Assembly (NCBI RefSeq): GCF_000003605.2
Contig: NW_003148919.1
Span: 1-16,154 of the forward strand
DNA length: 16,154 nt
Source of the DNA: Saccoglossus kowalevskii
Lineage: Eukaryota > Hemichordata > Enteropneusta > Harrimaniidae
Direction: 5' to 3'
Under the pieces are notes generated by a model. The model had not been told where the DNA came from, made no database searches, and worked only from the letters and a program-made list of their open reading frames with translations. The position numbers and the translations under genes were made by a program. Below, piece after piece: positions 1-10,773 of this stretch. Every line of letters starts with the position of its first letter. Position 1 is the first letter of the stretch.

Positions 1-751
1 TCATATTCTGTAATGCATTTGACCAAAGTGTCATATTCTGTAATGCATTTGACCAAACTGTCATATTCTGTAATGCATTTGACCAAACTTTTATATTCTG
101 TAATGCATGTGACCAAACTGTCATATTCTGTAATGCATTTGACCAAACTGTCATATTCTGTAATGCTTTAGACCAAACTGTCATATTCTGTAATGCATTT
201 GACCAAACTGTCATATTCTGTAATGCATTTTGACCAAACTGTCATATTCTGTAATGCATGTGACCAAACTGTCATATTCTGTAATGCATGTGACCAAACT
301 GTCATAATCTGTAATGCATTTGACGAAACTGTCATAGTCTGTAATGCATGTGACCAAACTGTCATATTCTGTAATGCATTTGACCAAACTGTCATATTCT
401 GTAATGCATTTAACCAAACTGTCATATTCTGTAATGCATTTGACCAAACTGTCATATTCTGTAATGCATGTGACCAAACTGTCATATTCTGTAATGCATG
501 TGACCAAACTGTCATATTCTGTAATGCATTTGACCAAAGTGTCATATTCTGTAATGCATTTGACCAAACTGTCATATTCTGTAATGCATGTGACCAAACT
601 GTCATATTCTGTAATGCATGTGACCAAAGTGTCATATTCTGTAATGCATTTGACCAAAGTGTCATATTCTCTAATGCATTTGACCAACCTGTCATATTCT
701 GTAATGCATGTGACCAAACTGTCATATTCTATAATGCATGTGACCAAACTG
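1..751. repeat. Higher-order block, 25 monomers, near-exact copy of 13251-14000
   Basis: The order of variants here matches 13251-14000 unit for unit. The only difference I find is one extra T in the monomer at 211-241. Markers in order are a G30T/C2T junction at about 90-92, an O unit (A17T, T20A) at 151, an E-F pair at 302-361, a G21A unit at 392, a T19G+C28G unit at 602, a G10C+A27C unit at 662 and a G10A+T19G unit at 722. The copies lie 13.25 kb apart, so this is a recent long-distance copy within the array. The match ends at 751: a C24G unit follows here, a C28G unit in the other copy. Three further units (752-841) lead into the next block. Confidence 0.93.
211..241. repeat. 31-bp monomer (+1 T)
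   Basis: The T run at positions 18-20 has four T's instead of three (GCATTTTGACC). This moves the array phase by +1. It is the only difference between block 1-751 and its copy at 13251-14000, so it arose after that duplication or is a consensus error. Confidence 0.9.
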
Positions 752-841
752 TCATATTCTGTAATGCATTTGACGAAACTGTCATAGTCTGTAATGCATG
801 TGACCAAACTGTCATATTCTGTAATGCATGTGACCAAACTG

Positions 842-1411
842 TCATATTCTGTAATGCATTTGACCAAACTGTCATATTCTGTAATGCATGTGACCAAACT
901 GTCATATTCTGTAATGCATTTGACCAAACTGTCATATTCTGTAATGCATTTGACGAAACTGTCATATTCTGTAATGCATTTGACTAAACTGTCATATTCT
1001 GTAATGCATTTGACCAAAGTGTCATATTCTGTAATGCATTTGACGAAACTGTCATATTCTGTAATGCATTTGACCAAAGTGTCATATTCTGTAATGCATT
1101 TGACCAAACTGTCATATTCTGTAATGCGTTTGACCAAACTGTCATATTCTGTAATGCATTTGACCAAACTGTCATATTCTGTAATGCATTTGACCAAACT
1201 GTCATAGTCTGTAATGCATGCGACCAAACTGTCATATTCTGTAATGCATTTGACCAAACTGTCATATTCTGTAATGCATTTGACCAAACTGTCATATTCT
1301 GTAATGCATGCGACCAAACTGTCATATTCTGTAATGCATTTGACCAAACTGTCATATTCTGTAATGCATGTGACCAAACTGTCATATTCTGTAATGCATG
1401 TGACCAAACTG
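842..1411. repeat. Higher-order block, 19 monomers, copy of 2731-3300
   Basis: This block aligns with 2731-3300 over 570 bp with three substitutions. The monomer at 962 has C24T where the other copy has C24G, and the units at 992 and 1052 lack the T6G seen at 2881 and 2941. Shared rare markers are an A17G unit at 1112, a T6G+T19G+T20C unit at 1202 and a T19G+T20C unit at 1292. The last two contain GCATGC and a CpG. The block ends in two T19G units followed by an E unit, as in the other copy. Confidence 0.9.
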
Positions 1412-1440
1412 TCATAATCTGTAATGCATTTGACGAACTG
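1412..1440. repeat. 29-bp E monomer (-1 A)
   Basis: This unit carries T6A and C24G but has lost one A (GACGAACTG instead of GACGAAACTG). It is the only one of the 19 E units that is not followed by a T6G+T19G unit. The 660-bp block shared with 4382-5041 begins at the next base, so this is probably a recombination junction. Confidence 0.85.
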
Positions 1441-2100
1441 TCATATTCTGTAATGCATGTGACCAAACTGGCATATTCTGTAATGCATTTGACCAAAGTG
1501 TCATATTCTGTAATGCATTTGACCAAACTGTCATATTCTGTAATGCATTTGACCAAAGTGTCATATTCTGTAATGCATGTGACCAAACTGTCATATTCTG
1601 TAATGCATTTGACCAAACTGTCATATTCTGTAATGCATTTGACCAAACTGTCATATTCTGTAATGCATGTGACCAAACTGGCATATTCTGTAATGCATTT
1701 GACCAAAGTGTCATATTCTGTAATGCGTTTGACCAAACTGTCATATTCTGTAATGCATTTGACCAAACTGTCATATTCTGTAATGCATTTGACCAAACTG
1801 TCATATTCTGTAATGCATGTGACCAAACTGGCATATTCTGTAATGCATTTGACCAAAGTGTCATATTCTGTAATGCATTTGACCAAACTGTCATATTCTG
1901 TAATGCATTTGACCAAAGTGTCATATTCTGTAATGCATGTGACCAAACTGTCATATTCTGTAATGCATTTGACCAAACTGTCATATTCTGTAATGCATTT
2001 AACCAAACTGTCATATTCTGTAATGCATTTGACCAAACTGTCATATTCTGTAATGCATGTGACCAAACTGTCATATTCTGTAATGCATGTGACCAAACTG
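1441..2100. repeat. 660-bp block, identical to 4382-5041
   Basis: Twenty-two monomers match 4382-5041 with no difference that I can see. Markers are three T1G+C28G units (1471, 1681, 1831), one A17G unit (1711) and one G21A unit (1981). The homology starts immediately after the shortened E unit and stops at 2100, where a consensus unit here faces a C28G unit in the other copy. Confidence 0.93.
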
Positions 2101-2700
2101 TCATATTCTGTAATGCATTTGACCAAACTGTCATATTCTGTAATGCATTTGACCAAACTGTCATATTCTGTAATGCATTTGACCAAACTGTCATAGTCTG
2201 TAATGCATGCGACCAAACTGTCATAGTCTGTAATGCATGTGACCAAACTGTCATATTCTGTAATGCATTTGACCAAACTGTCATATTGTGTAATGCATGT
2301 GACCAAACTGTCATATTTTGTAATGCATTTGACGAAACTGTCATAGTCTGTAATGCATGTGACCAAACTGTCATATTCTGTAATGCATGTGACCAAACTG
2401 TCATATTCTGTAATGCGTTTGACCAAACTGTCGTATTCTGTCATGCATTTGACCAAACTGTCATATTCTGTAATGCATGTGACCAAACTGTCATATTCTG
2501 TAATGCATTTGACCAAAGTGTCATATTTTGTAGTGCATTTGACCAAACTGTCATATTCTGTAATGCATTTGACCAAACTGTCATATTCTGTAATGCATTT
2601 GACCAAACTGTCATATTCTGTAATGCATTTGACCAAACTGTCATATTCTGTAATGCATGTGACCAAACTGTCATATTCTGTAATGCATGTGACCAAACTG
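2101..2700. repeat. Mosaic stretch with several private variants
   Basis: Twenty monomers. The part at 2131-2340 matches 11104-11313 with one substitution, and 2281-2430 matches 10144-10293 with two. The shared rare marker is the C8G+T19G unit (TCATATTGTG) at 2281, seen elsewhere only at 10144 and 11254. Units with variants rare or absent elsewhere are at 2431 (A3G, A12C) and 2521 (C8T, A13G). No gene or unique DNA is present. Confidence 0.85.
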
Positions 2701-3300
2701 TCATATTCTGTAATGCATTTGACCAAAGTGTCATATTCTGTAATGCATTTGACCAAACTGTCATATTCTGTAATGCATGTGACCAAACTGTCATATTCTG
2801 TAATGCATTTGACCAAACTGTCATATTCTGTAATGCATTTGACGAAACTGTCATATTCTGTAATGCATTTGACGAAACTGTCATAGTCTGTAATGCATTT
2901 GACCAAAGTGTCATATTCTGTAATGCATTTGACGAAACTGTCATAGTCTGTAATGCATTTGACCAAAGTGTCATATTCTGTAATGCATTTGACCAAACTG
3001 TCATATTCTGTAATGCGTTTGACCAAACTGTCATATTCTGTAATGCATTTGACCAAACTGTCATATTCTGTAATGCATTTGACCAAACTGTCATAGTCTG
3101 TAATGCATGCGACCAAACTGTCATATTCTGTAATGCATTTGACCAAACTGTCATATTCTGTAATGCATTTGACCAAACTGTCATATTCTGTAATGCATGC
3201 GACCAAACTGTCATATTCTGTAATGCATTTGACCAAACTGTCATATTCTGTAATGCATGTGACCAAACTGTCATATTCTGTAATGCATGTGACCAAACTG
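2701..3300. repeat. Higher-order block shared with 842-1411 and 10774-11193
   Basis: Units 2731-3300 match 842-1411 with three substitutions in 570 bp. Units 2701-3120 match 10774-11193 with three substitutions in 420 bp. Two alternations of C24G unit and T6G+C28G unit (2851-2970) are the clearest local signature. They are followed by the A17G unit at 3001 and the GCATGC-containing units at 3091 and 3181. This is therefore one of at least three family members. Confidence 0.88.
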
Positions 3301-3690
3301 TCATAATCTGTAATGCATTTGACGAAACTGTCATAGTCTGTAATGCATGTGACCAAACTGTCATATTCTGTAATGCATTTGACCAAACTGTCATATTCTG
3401 TAATGCATTTAACCAAACTGTCATATTCTGTAATGCATTTGACCAAACTGTCATATTCTGTAATGCATGTGACCAAACTGTCATATTCTGTAATGCATGT
3501 GACCAAACTGTCATATTCTGTAATGCATTTGACCAAAGTGTCATATTCTGTAATGCATTTGACCAAACTGTCATATTCTGTAATGCATGTGACCAAACTG
3601 TCATATTCTGTAATGCATGTGACCAAAGTGTCATATTCTGTAATGCATTTGACCAAACTGTCATATTCTGTAATGCATTTGACCAAACTG
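3301..3690. repeat. E-F-led block, first 330 bp identical to 302-631
   Basis: Starting with an E-F pair and a G21A unit at 3391, eleven monomers (3301-3630) match 302-631 exactly, after which the two copies differ. The block to its left pairs with 842-1411, which lies to the right of 302-631. The two segments are thus in opposite order in the two places. Confidence 0.88.
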
Positions 3691-4591
3691 TCATATTCTT
3701 TAATGCATGTGACCAAACTGTCATAATCTGTAATGCATTTGACGAAACTGTCATAGTCTGTAATGCATGTGACCAAACTGTCATATTCTGTAATGCATTT
3801 GACCAAACTGTCATATTCTGTAATGCATTTAACCAAACTGTCATATTCTGTAATGCATTTGACCAAACTGTAATATTCTGTAATGCATGTGACCAAACTG
3901 TCATATTCTGTAATGCATGTGACCAAAGTGTCATATTCTGTAATGCATTTGACCAAAGTGTCATATTCTGTAATGCATTTGACCAAACTGTCATATTCTG
4001 TAATGCATGTGACCAAACTGTCATATTCTGTAATGCATGTGACCAAACTGTCATATTCTGTAATGCATTTGACCAAAGTGTCATATTCTGTAATGCATTT
4101 GACCAAACTGTCATATTCTGTAATGCATTTGACCAAACTGTCATATTCTGTAATGCATTTGACCAAACTGTCATATTCTGTAATGCATGTGACCAAACTG
4201 TCATAATCTGTAATGCATTTGACAAAAACTGTCATAGTCTGTAATGCATGTGACCAAACTGTCATAGTCTGTAATGCATGTGACCAAACTGTCATATTCT
4301 GTAATGCGTTTGACCAAACTGTCATATTCTGTAATGCATTTGACCAAACTGTCATATTCTGTAATGCATTTGACCAAACTGTCATATTCTGTAATGCATG
4401 TGACCAAACTGGCATATTCTGTAATGCATTTGACCAAAGTGTCATATTCTGTAATGCATTTGACCAAACTGTCATATTCTGTAATGCATTTGACCAAAGT
4501 GTCATATTCTGTAATGCATGTGACCAAACTGTCATATTCTGTAATGCATTTGACCAAACTGTCATATTCTGTAATGCATTTGACCAAACTG
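3691..4591. repeat. 901-bp block, copy of 5942-6842
   Basis: Thirty monomers align with 5942-6842 with two substitutions: C28G in one unit (at 6272) and T1C in another (at 6422). The block begins with a K unit (G10T+T19G, CTTTAATG) followed by an E-F pair. It includes a C2A+T19G unit at 3871 and the lengthened E unit at 4201. The shared insertion shows common descent by duplication and not independent mutation. Confidence 0.92.
4201..4231. repeat. 31-bp E monomer (GACAAAAACTG)
   Basis: Where ordinary E units read GACGAAACTG, this one reads GACAAAAACTG. The simplest history is G to A at the CpG followed by one extra A in the run. The same form is at 6452-6482, and a further modified form is at 15440-15471. 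Confidence 0.9.
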
Positions 4592-5041
4592 TCATATTCT
4601 GTAATGCATGTGACCAAACTGGCATATTCTGTAATGCATTTGACCAAAGTGTCATATTCTGTAATGCGTTTGACCAAACTGTCATATTCTGTAATGCATT
4701 TGACCAAACTGTCATATTCTGTAATGCATTTGACCAAACTGTCATATTCTGTAATGCATGTGACCAAACTGGCATATTCTGTAATGCATTTGACCAAAGT
4801 GTCATATTCTGTAATGCATTTGACCAAACTGTCATATTCTGTAATGCATTTGACCAAAGTGTCATATTCTGTAATGCATGTGACCAAACTGTCATATTCT
4901 GTAATGCATTTGACCAAACTGTCATATTCTGTAATGCATTTAACCAAACTGTCATATTCTGTAATGCATTTGACCAAACTGTCATATTCTGTAATGCATG
5001 TGACCAAACTGTCATATTCTGTAATGCATGTGACCAAACTG
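4382..5041. repeat. 660-bp block, identical to 1441-2100, with internal 360-bp period
   Basis: The 22 monomers are the same as those at 1441-2100. An internal duplication is also visible. Units 4292-4591 and 4652-4951 have the same order (A17G unit, two consensus, T19G, T1G+C28G and so on) and differ by one substitution in 300 bp, giving a 12-monomer local period. Extra T1G+C28G units at 4622 and 4772 come from this local amplification; the related copies at 6663 and 15652 have only one. Confidence 0.92.
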
Positions 5042-5101
5042 TCATATTCTGTAATGCATTTGACCAAAGTGTCATATTCTGTAATGCATTTGACGAAACT
5101 G

Positions 5102-5341
5102 TCATAGTCTGTAATGCATTTGACCAAACTGTCATATTCTGTAATGCATGTGATTAAACTGTCATATTCTGTAATGCATGTGACCAAACTGTCATATTCT
5201 GTAATGCAGTTGACCAAAGTGTCATATTCTGTAATGCATTTGACCAAACTGTCATATTCTGTAATGCATGTGACCAAACTGTCATATTCTGTAATGCATT
5301 TGACCAAACTGTCATATTCTGTAATGCTTTAGACCAAACTG
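5102..5341. repeat. R-to-O module, short form (8 monomers)
   Basis: The module runs from a T6G unit through the R unit (GATTAAACTG) and the GCAGTT unit to the O unit (GCTTTAGACC). Three related modules (7713-7982, 11881-12150, 14061-14330) have nine monomers. This one lacks the G30T/C2T junction and has single consensus and T19G units in that place. That fits loss of one monomer by exchange between the two units flanking that junction. Confidence 0.8.
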
Positions 5342-6451
5342 TCATATTCTGTAATGCATTTGACCAAACTGTCATATTCTGTAATGCATTTGACCAAACT
5401 GTCATATTCTGTAATGCATTTGACCAAACTGTCATATTCTGTAATGCATTTGACCAAACTGTCATATTCTGCAATGCATTTGACCAAACTGTCATATTCT
5501 GTAATGCATTTGACCAAACTGTCATATTCTGTAATGCATTTGACCAAACTGTCATATTCTGTAAGGCATTTGACCAAACTGTCATATTCTGTAATGCATT
5601 TGACCAAACTGTCATATTCTGTAATGCATGTGACCAAACTGTCATATTCTGTAATGCATGTGACCAAACTGTCATAATCTGTAATGCATTTGACGAAACT
5701 GTCATAGTCTGTAATGCATGTGACCAAACTGTCATATTCTGTAATGCATTTGACCAAACTGTCATATTCTGTAATGCATTTGACCAAACTGTCATATTCT
5801 GTAATGCATGTGACCAAACTGTCAAATTCTGTAATGCATTTGACGAAACTATCATATTTTGTAATGCATTTGACCAAACTGGCATATTCTGTAATGCATT
5901 TGACCAAACTGTTATATTCTGTAATGCATTTGACCAAACTGTCATATTCTTTAATGCATGTGACCAAACTGTCATAATCTGTAATGCATTTGACGAAACT
6001 GTCATAGTCTGTAATGCATGTGACCAAACTGTCATATTCTGTAATGCATTTGACCAAACTGTCATATTCTGTAATGCATTTAACCAAACTGTCATATTCT
6101 GTAATGCATTTGACCAAACTGTAATATTCTGTAATGCATGTGACCAAACTGTCATATTCTGTAATGCATGTGACCAAAGTGTCATATTCTGTAATGCATT
6201 TGACCAAAGTGTCATATTCTGTAATGCATTTGACCAAACTGTCATATTCTGTAATGCATGTGACCAAACTGTCATATTCTGTAATGCATGTGACCAAAGT
6301 GTCATATTCTGTAATGCATTTGACCAAAGTGTCATATTCTGTAATGCATTTGACCAAACTGTCATATTCTGTAATGCATTTGACCAAACTGTCATATTCT
6401 GTAATGCATTTGACCAAACTGCCATATTCTGTAATGCATGTGACCAAACTG

Positions 6452-6482
6452 TCATAATCTGTAATGCATTTGACAAAAACTG
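6452..6482. repeat. 31-bp E monomer, same lesion as 4201-4231
   Basis: It reads GACAAAAACTG where ordinary E units read GACGAAACTG. The preceding 510 bp and following 360 bp match the surroundings of 4201 with two substitutions, so the lesion was inherited by block duplication over 2251 bp. Confidence 0.9.
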
Positions 6483-7712
6483 TCATAGTCTGTAATGCAT
6501 GTGACCAAACTGTCATAGTCTGTAATGCATGTGACCAAACTGTCATATTCTGTAATGCGTTTGACCAAACTGTCATATTCTGTAATGCATTTGACCAAAC
6601 TGTCATATTCTGTAATGCATTTGACCAAACTGTCATATTCTGTAATGCATGTGACCAAACTGGCATATTCTGTAATGCATTTGACCAAAGTGTCATATTC
6701 TGTAATGCATTTGACCAAACTGTCATATTCTGTAATGCATTTGACCAAAGTGTCATATTCTGTAATGCATGTGACCAAACTGTCATATTCTGTAATGCAT
6801 TTGACCAAACTGTCATATTCTGTAATGCATTTGACCAAACTGTCATATTCTGTAATGCATTTGACGAAACTGTCATATTCTGTAATGCATTTGACCAAAG
6901 TGTCATATTCTGTAATGCATGTGACCAAACTGTCAAATTCTGTAATGCATTTGACCAAACTGTCATATTCTGTAATGCATTTGACCAAACTGTCATATTC
7001 TGTAATTCATTTGACCAAACTGTCATATTCTGTAATGCATTTGACCAAACTGTCATATTCTGTAATGCATGTGACCAAACTGTCATATTCTGTAATGCAT
7101 TTGACGAAACTGTCATATTCTGTAATGCATTTGACCAAACTGGCATATTCTGTAATGCATTTGACCAAACTGTTATATTCTGTAATGCATTTGACCAAAC
7201 TGGCATATTTTGTCATGCATTTGACCAAACTGTCATATTCTGTAATGCATGTGACCAAACTGTCATAATCTGTAATGCATTTGACGAAACTGTCATAGTC
7301 TGTAATGCATGTGACTAAACTGTCATATTCTGTAATGCATTTGACCAAACTGTCATATTCTGTAATGCATTTAACCAAACTGTCATATTCTGTAATGCAT
7401 GTGACCAAACTGTCATATTCTGTAATGCATGTGACCAAACTGTCATAATCTGTAATGCATTTGACGAAACTGTCATAGTCTGTAATGCATGTGACCAAAC
7501 TGTCATATTCTGTAATGCATGTGACCAAACTGTCATATTCTGTAATGCATGTGACCAAACTGTCATATTCTGTAATGCATTTGACCAAAGTGTCATATTC
7601 TGTAATGCATTTGACCAAACTGTCATATTCTGTAATGCATGTGACCAAACTGTCATATTCTGTAATGCATTTGAACAAAGTGTCATATTCTGTAATGCAT
7701 TTGACGAAACTG

Positions 7713-7982
7713 TCATAGTCTGTAATGCATTTGACCAAACTGTCATATTCTGTAATGCATGTGATTAAACTGTCATATTCTGTAATGCATGTGACCAAAC
7801 TGTCATATTCTGTAATGCATTTGACCAAAGTGTCATATTCTGTAATGCATTTGACCAAACTGTCATATTCTGTAATGCATTTGACCAAAGTTTTATATTC
7901 TGTAATGCATGTGACCAAACTGTCATATTCTGTAATGCATTTGACCAAACTGTCATATTCTGTAATGCTTTAGACCAAACTG
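7713..7982. repeat. R-to-O module, 9 monomers
   Basis: It starts with a T6G unit, then the R unit at 7743 (GATTAAACTG). It ends with a G30T/C2T junction (AGTTTTATATT) at about 7892, a consensus unit and an O unit at 7953. The unit before the junction also has C28G. It is collinear with the modules at 11881-12150 and 14061-14330. Confidence 0.8.
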
Positions 7983-8252
7983 TCATATTCTGTAATGCTT
8001 TAGACCAAACTGTCATATTCTATAATGCATTTGACCAAAGTGTCATATTTTGTAATGCATTTGACGAAACTGTCATAGTCTGTAATGCATTTGACCAAAG
8101 TGTCATATTCTGTAATGCATTTGACCAAACTGTCATATTCTGTAATGCATGTGACCAAACTGTCATATTCTGTAATGCATTTGACCAAACTGTCATATTC
8201 TGTAATGCATTTGACCAAAGTGTCATATTCTGTAATGCATTTGACCAAACTG

Positions 8253-8283
8253 TCATATTCTGTAATGCATTTGAACCAAACTT
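8253..8283. repeat. 31-bp monomer (+1 A, GAACCAAACTT)
   Basis: An extra A at position 22 lengthens a G30T unit, and a C2T unit follows as expected for this linked pair. The related place at 14361-14390 has the same G30T/C2T junction without the extra base, so the insertion is private to this copy. Confidence 0.85.
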
Positions 8284-8373
8284 TTATATTCTGTAATGCA
8301 TTTGACCAAACTGTCATATTCTGTAATGCATTTGACCAAACTGTCATATTCTGCAATGCATTTGACCAAACTG

Positions 8374-10053
8374 TCATATTCTGTAATGCATTTGACCAAA
8401 CTGTCATATTCTGTAATGCATTTGACCAAACTGTCATATTCTGTAATGCATTTGACCAAACTGTCATATTCTGTAATGCATTTGACCAAACTGTCATATT
8501 CTGTAATGCATGTGACCAAACTGTCATATTCTGTAATGCATGTGACCAAACTGTCATATTCTGTAATGCATGTGACCAAACTGTCATAATCTGTAATGCA
8601 TTTGACGAAACTGTCATAGTCTGTAATGCATGTGACCAAACTGTCATATTCTGTAATGCATTTGACCAAACTGTCATATTCTGTAATGCATTTGACCAAA
8701 CTGTCATATTCTGTAATGCATGTGACCAAACTGTCAAATTCTGTAATGCATTTGACGAAACTATCATATTCTGTAATGCATTTGACCAAACTGGCATATT
8801 CTGTAATGCATTTGACCAAACTGTTATATTCTGTAATGCATTTGACCAAACTGTCATATTTTGTAATGCATTTGACCAAACTGTCATATTCTTTAATGCA
8901 TGTGACCAAACTGTCATAATCTGTAATGCATTTGACGAAACTGTCATAGTCTGTAATGCATGTGACCAAACTGTCATATTCTGTAATGCATTTGACCAAA
9001 CTGTCATATTCTGTAATGCATTTAACCAAACTGTCATATTCTGTAATGCATTTGACCAAACTGTAATATTCTGTAATGCATGTGACCAAACTGTCATATT
9101 CTGTAATGCATGTGACCAAAGTGTCATATTCTGTAATGCATTTGACCAAAGTGTCATATTCTGTAATGCATTTGACCAAACTGTCATATTCTGTAATGCA
9201 TGTGACCAAACTGTCATATTCTGTAATGCATGTGACCAAACTGTCATATTCTGTAATGCATTTGACCAAAGTGTCATATTCTGTAATGCATTTGACCAAA
9301 CTGTCATATTCTGTAATGCATTTGACCAAACTGTCATATTCTGTAATGCATTTGACCAAACTGTCATATTCTGTAATGCATTTGACCAAACTGTCATATT
9401 CTGTAATGCATTTGACCAAACTGTCATATTCTGTAATGCATTTGACCAAACTGTCATATTCTGTAATGCATGTGACCAAACTGTCATATTCTGTAATGCA
9501 TGTGACCAAACTGTCATAATCTGTAATGCATTTGACGAAACTGTCATAGTCTGTAATGCATGTGACCAAACTGTCATATTCTGTAATGCATTTGACCAAA
9601 CTGTCATATTCTGTAATGCATTTGACCAAACTGTCATATTCTGTAATGCATGTGACCAAACTGTCAAATTCTGTAATGCATTTGACGAAACTATCATATT
9701 CTGTAATGCATTTGACCAAACTGGCATATTCTGTAATGCATTTGACCAAACTGTTATATTCTGTAATGCATTTGACCAAACTGTCATATTTTGTAATGCA
9801 TTTGACCAAACTGTCATATTCTTTAATGCATGTGACCAAACTGTCATAATCTGTAATGCATTTGACGAAACTGTCATAGTCTGTAATGCATGTGACCAAA
9901 CTGTCATATTCTGTAATGCATTTGACCAAACTGTCATATTCTGTAATGCATTTAACCAAACTGTCATATTCTGTAATGCATTTGACCAAACTGTCATATT
10001 CTGTAATGCATGTGACCAAACTGTCATATTCTGTAATGCATGTGACCAAAGTG
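8374..10053. repeat. Tandem higher-order repeat, period 930 bp (31 monomers)
   Basis: Units 8374-9123 and 9304-10053 align over 750 bp with two substitutions: position 19 in the unit at 8494, and C2A in the unit at 9064. Each copy carries the series E-F, two consensus units, T19G, T4A+C24G+G30A, consensus, T1G, C2T, C8T, K, E-F, consensus, G21A. The same series recurs at 14661-15289, where 8584-9213 matches with one substitution and one 1-bp deletion, and at 5672-6091 with a monomer missing. Units 9274-9453 are six consensus monomers in a row, as at 10564-10743 and 11641-11820; I see no longer run. Confidence 0.93.
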
Positions 10054-10353
10054 TCATATTCTGTAATGCATTTGACCAAACTGTCATATTCTGTAATGCA
10101 TTTGACCAAACTGTCATATTCTGTAATGCATTTGACCAAACTGTCATATTGTGTAATGCATGTGACCAAACTGTCATATTCTGTAATGCATTTGATGAAA
10201 CTGTCATAGTCTGTAATGCATGTGACCAAACTGTCATATTCTGTAATGCATGTGACCAAACTGTCATATTCTGTAATGCGTTTGACCAAACTGTCATATT
10301 CTGTAATGCATTTGACCAAACTGTCATATTCTGTAATGCATTTGACCAAACTG
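10054..10353. repeat. Ten monomers, partly matching 2281-2430
   Basis: Units 10144-10293 match 2281-2430 with two substitutions, including the rare C8G+T19G unit at 10144. The unit at 10174 reads GATGAAACTG (C23T, C24G). The rest are near-consensus. Nothing else is present. Confidence 0.85.
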
Positions 10354-10773
10354 TCATATTCTGTAATGCATTAGACCAAACTGTCATATTCTGTAATGCA
10401 TTTGACCAAACTGTCATATTTTGTAATGCATTTGACCAAACTGTCATATTCTGTAATGCGTTTGACCAAACCTTTATATTCTGTAATGCATGTGACCAAA
10501 CTGTCATATTCTGTAATGCATTTGACCAAACTGTCATATTCTGTAATGCATGTGACCAAACTGTCATATTCTGTAATGCATTTGACCAAACTGTCATATT
10601 CTGTAATGCATTTGACCAAACTGTCATATTCTGTAATGCATTTGACCAAACTGTCATATTCTGTAATGCATTTGACCAAACTGTCATATTCTGTAATGCA
10701 TTTGACCAAACTGTCATATTCTGTAATGCATTTGACCAAACTGTCATATTCTGTAATGCATGTGACCAAACTG
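10354..10773. repeat. 420-bp block, copy of 11432-11850
   Basis: Fourteen monomers start with a T20A unit (GCATTAGACC) and continue with a consensus unit, a C8T unit and an A17G unit ending AAACCT, followed by a C2T+T19G unit. Six consensus monomers in a row lie at 10564-10743. The copy 1078 bp to the right differs by one missing T and one C28T. Confidence 0.92.

Larger units (their letters stand above)
5042..7172. repeat. Large higher-order block (~2.1 kb), collinear with 14001-16154
   Basis: Seventy-one monomers have the same variant order as the last 72 (one partial) of the window. Shared landmarks: R unit (5132 / 14091), T18G+C28G unit (5192 / 14151), O unit (5312 / 14301), T11C unit (5462 / 14451), E-F (5672 / 14661), T4A+C24G+G30A unit (5822 / 14811), K-E-F (5942 / 14961), lengthened E (6452 / 15440), two F units in a row, A17G, T1G+C28G (6663 / 15652) and T4A unit (6933 / 15922). 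Three places differ by one whole monomer. Private substitutions here include T14G at 5552, T1C at 6422 and G15T at 6993. Units 7113-7172 face the window end. Confidence 0.92.
7173..8373. repeat. Irregular stretch with degenerate copies of several modules
   Basis: About 40 monomers with no long exact partner. Units 7113-7382 are a degenerate version of the series T1G, C2T, C8T, K, E, F, G21A seen at 8794-9033; the K position is a plain T19G unit, and the unit at 7203 combines T1G, C8T and A12C. E-F pairs at 7263 and 7443 are only 180 bp apart. An R-to-O module lies at 7713-7982 and a second O unit at 7983 directly follows the first. The unit at 7653 has a private C23A. No gene or unique sequence is present. 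Confidence 0.85.

Noticed and set aside
31-60. Hairpin terminator or structured RNA in the monomer
   Set aside because: The only stems are 4 bp (TTTG/CAAA with a 2-base loop) or the AATGCATT self-palindrome, too short to call a terminator or RNA gene.
984-5135. 1383-codon open frame on the minus strand, made of decapeptide repeats
   Set aside because: It is a property of the 30-bp monomer. Overlapping long frames exist on both strands, the peptide repeat changes frame after each indel (VWSNALQNMT to KCITEYDSLV), and substitutions are not biased to silent changes. No start context or unique domain is visible.
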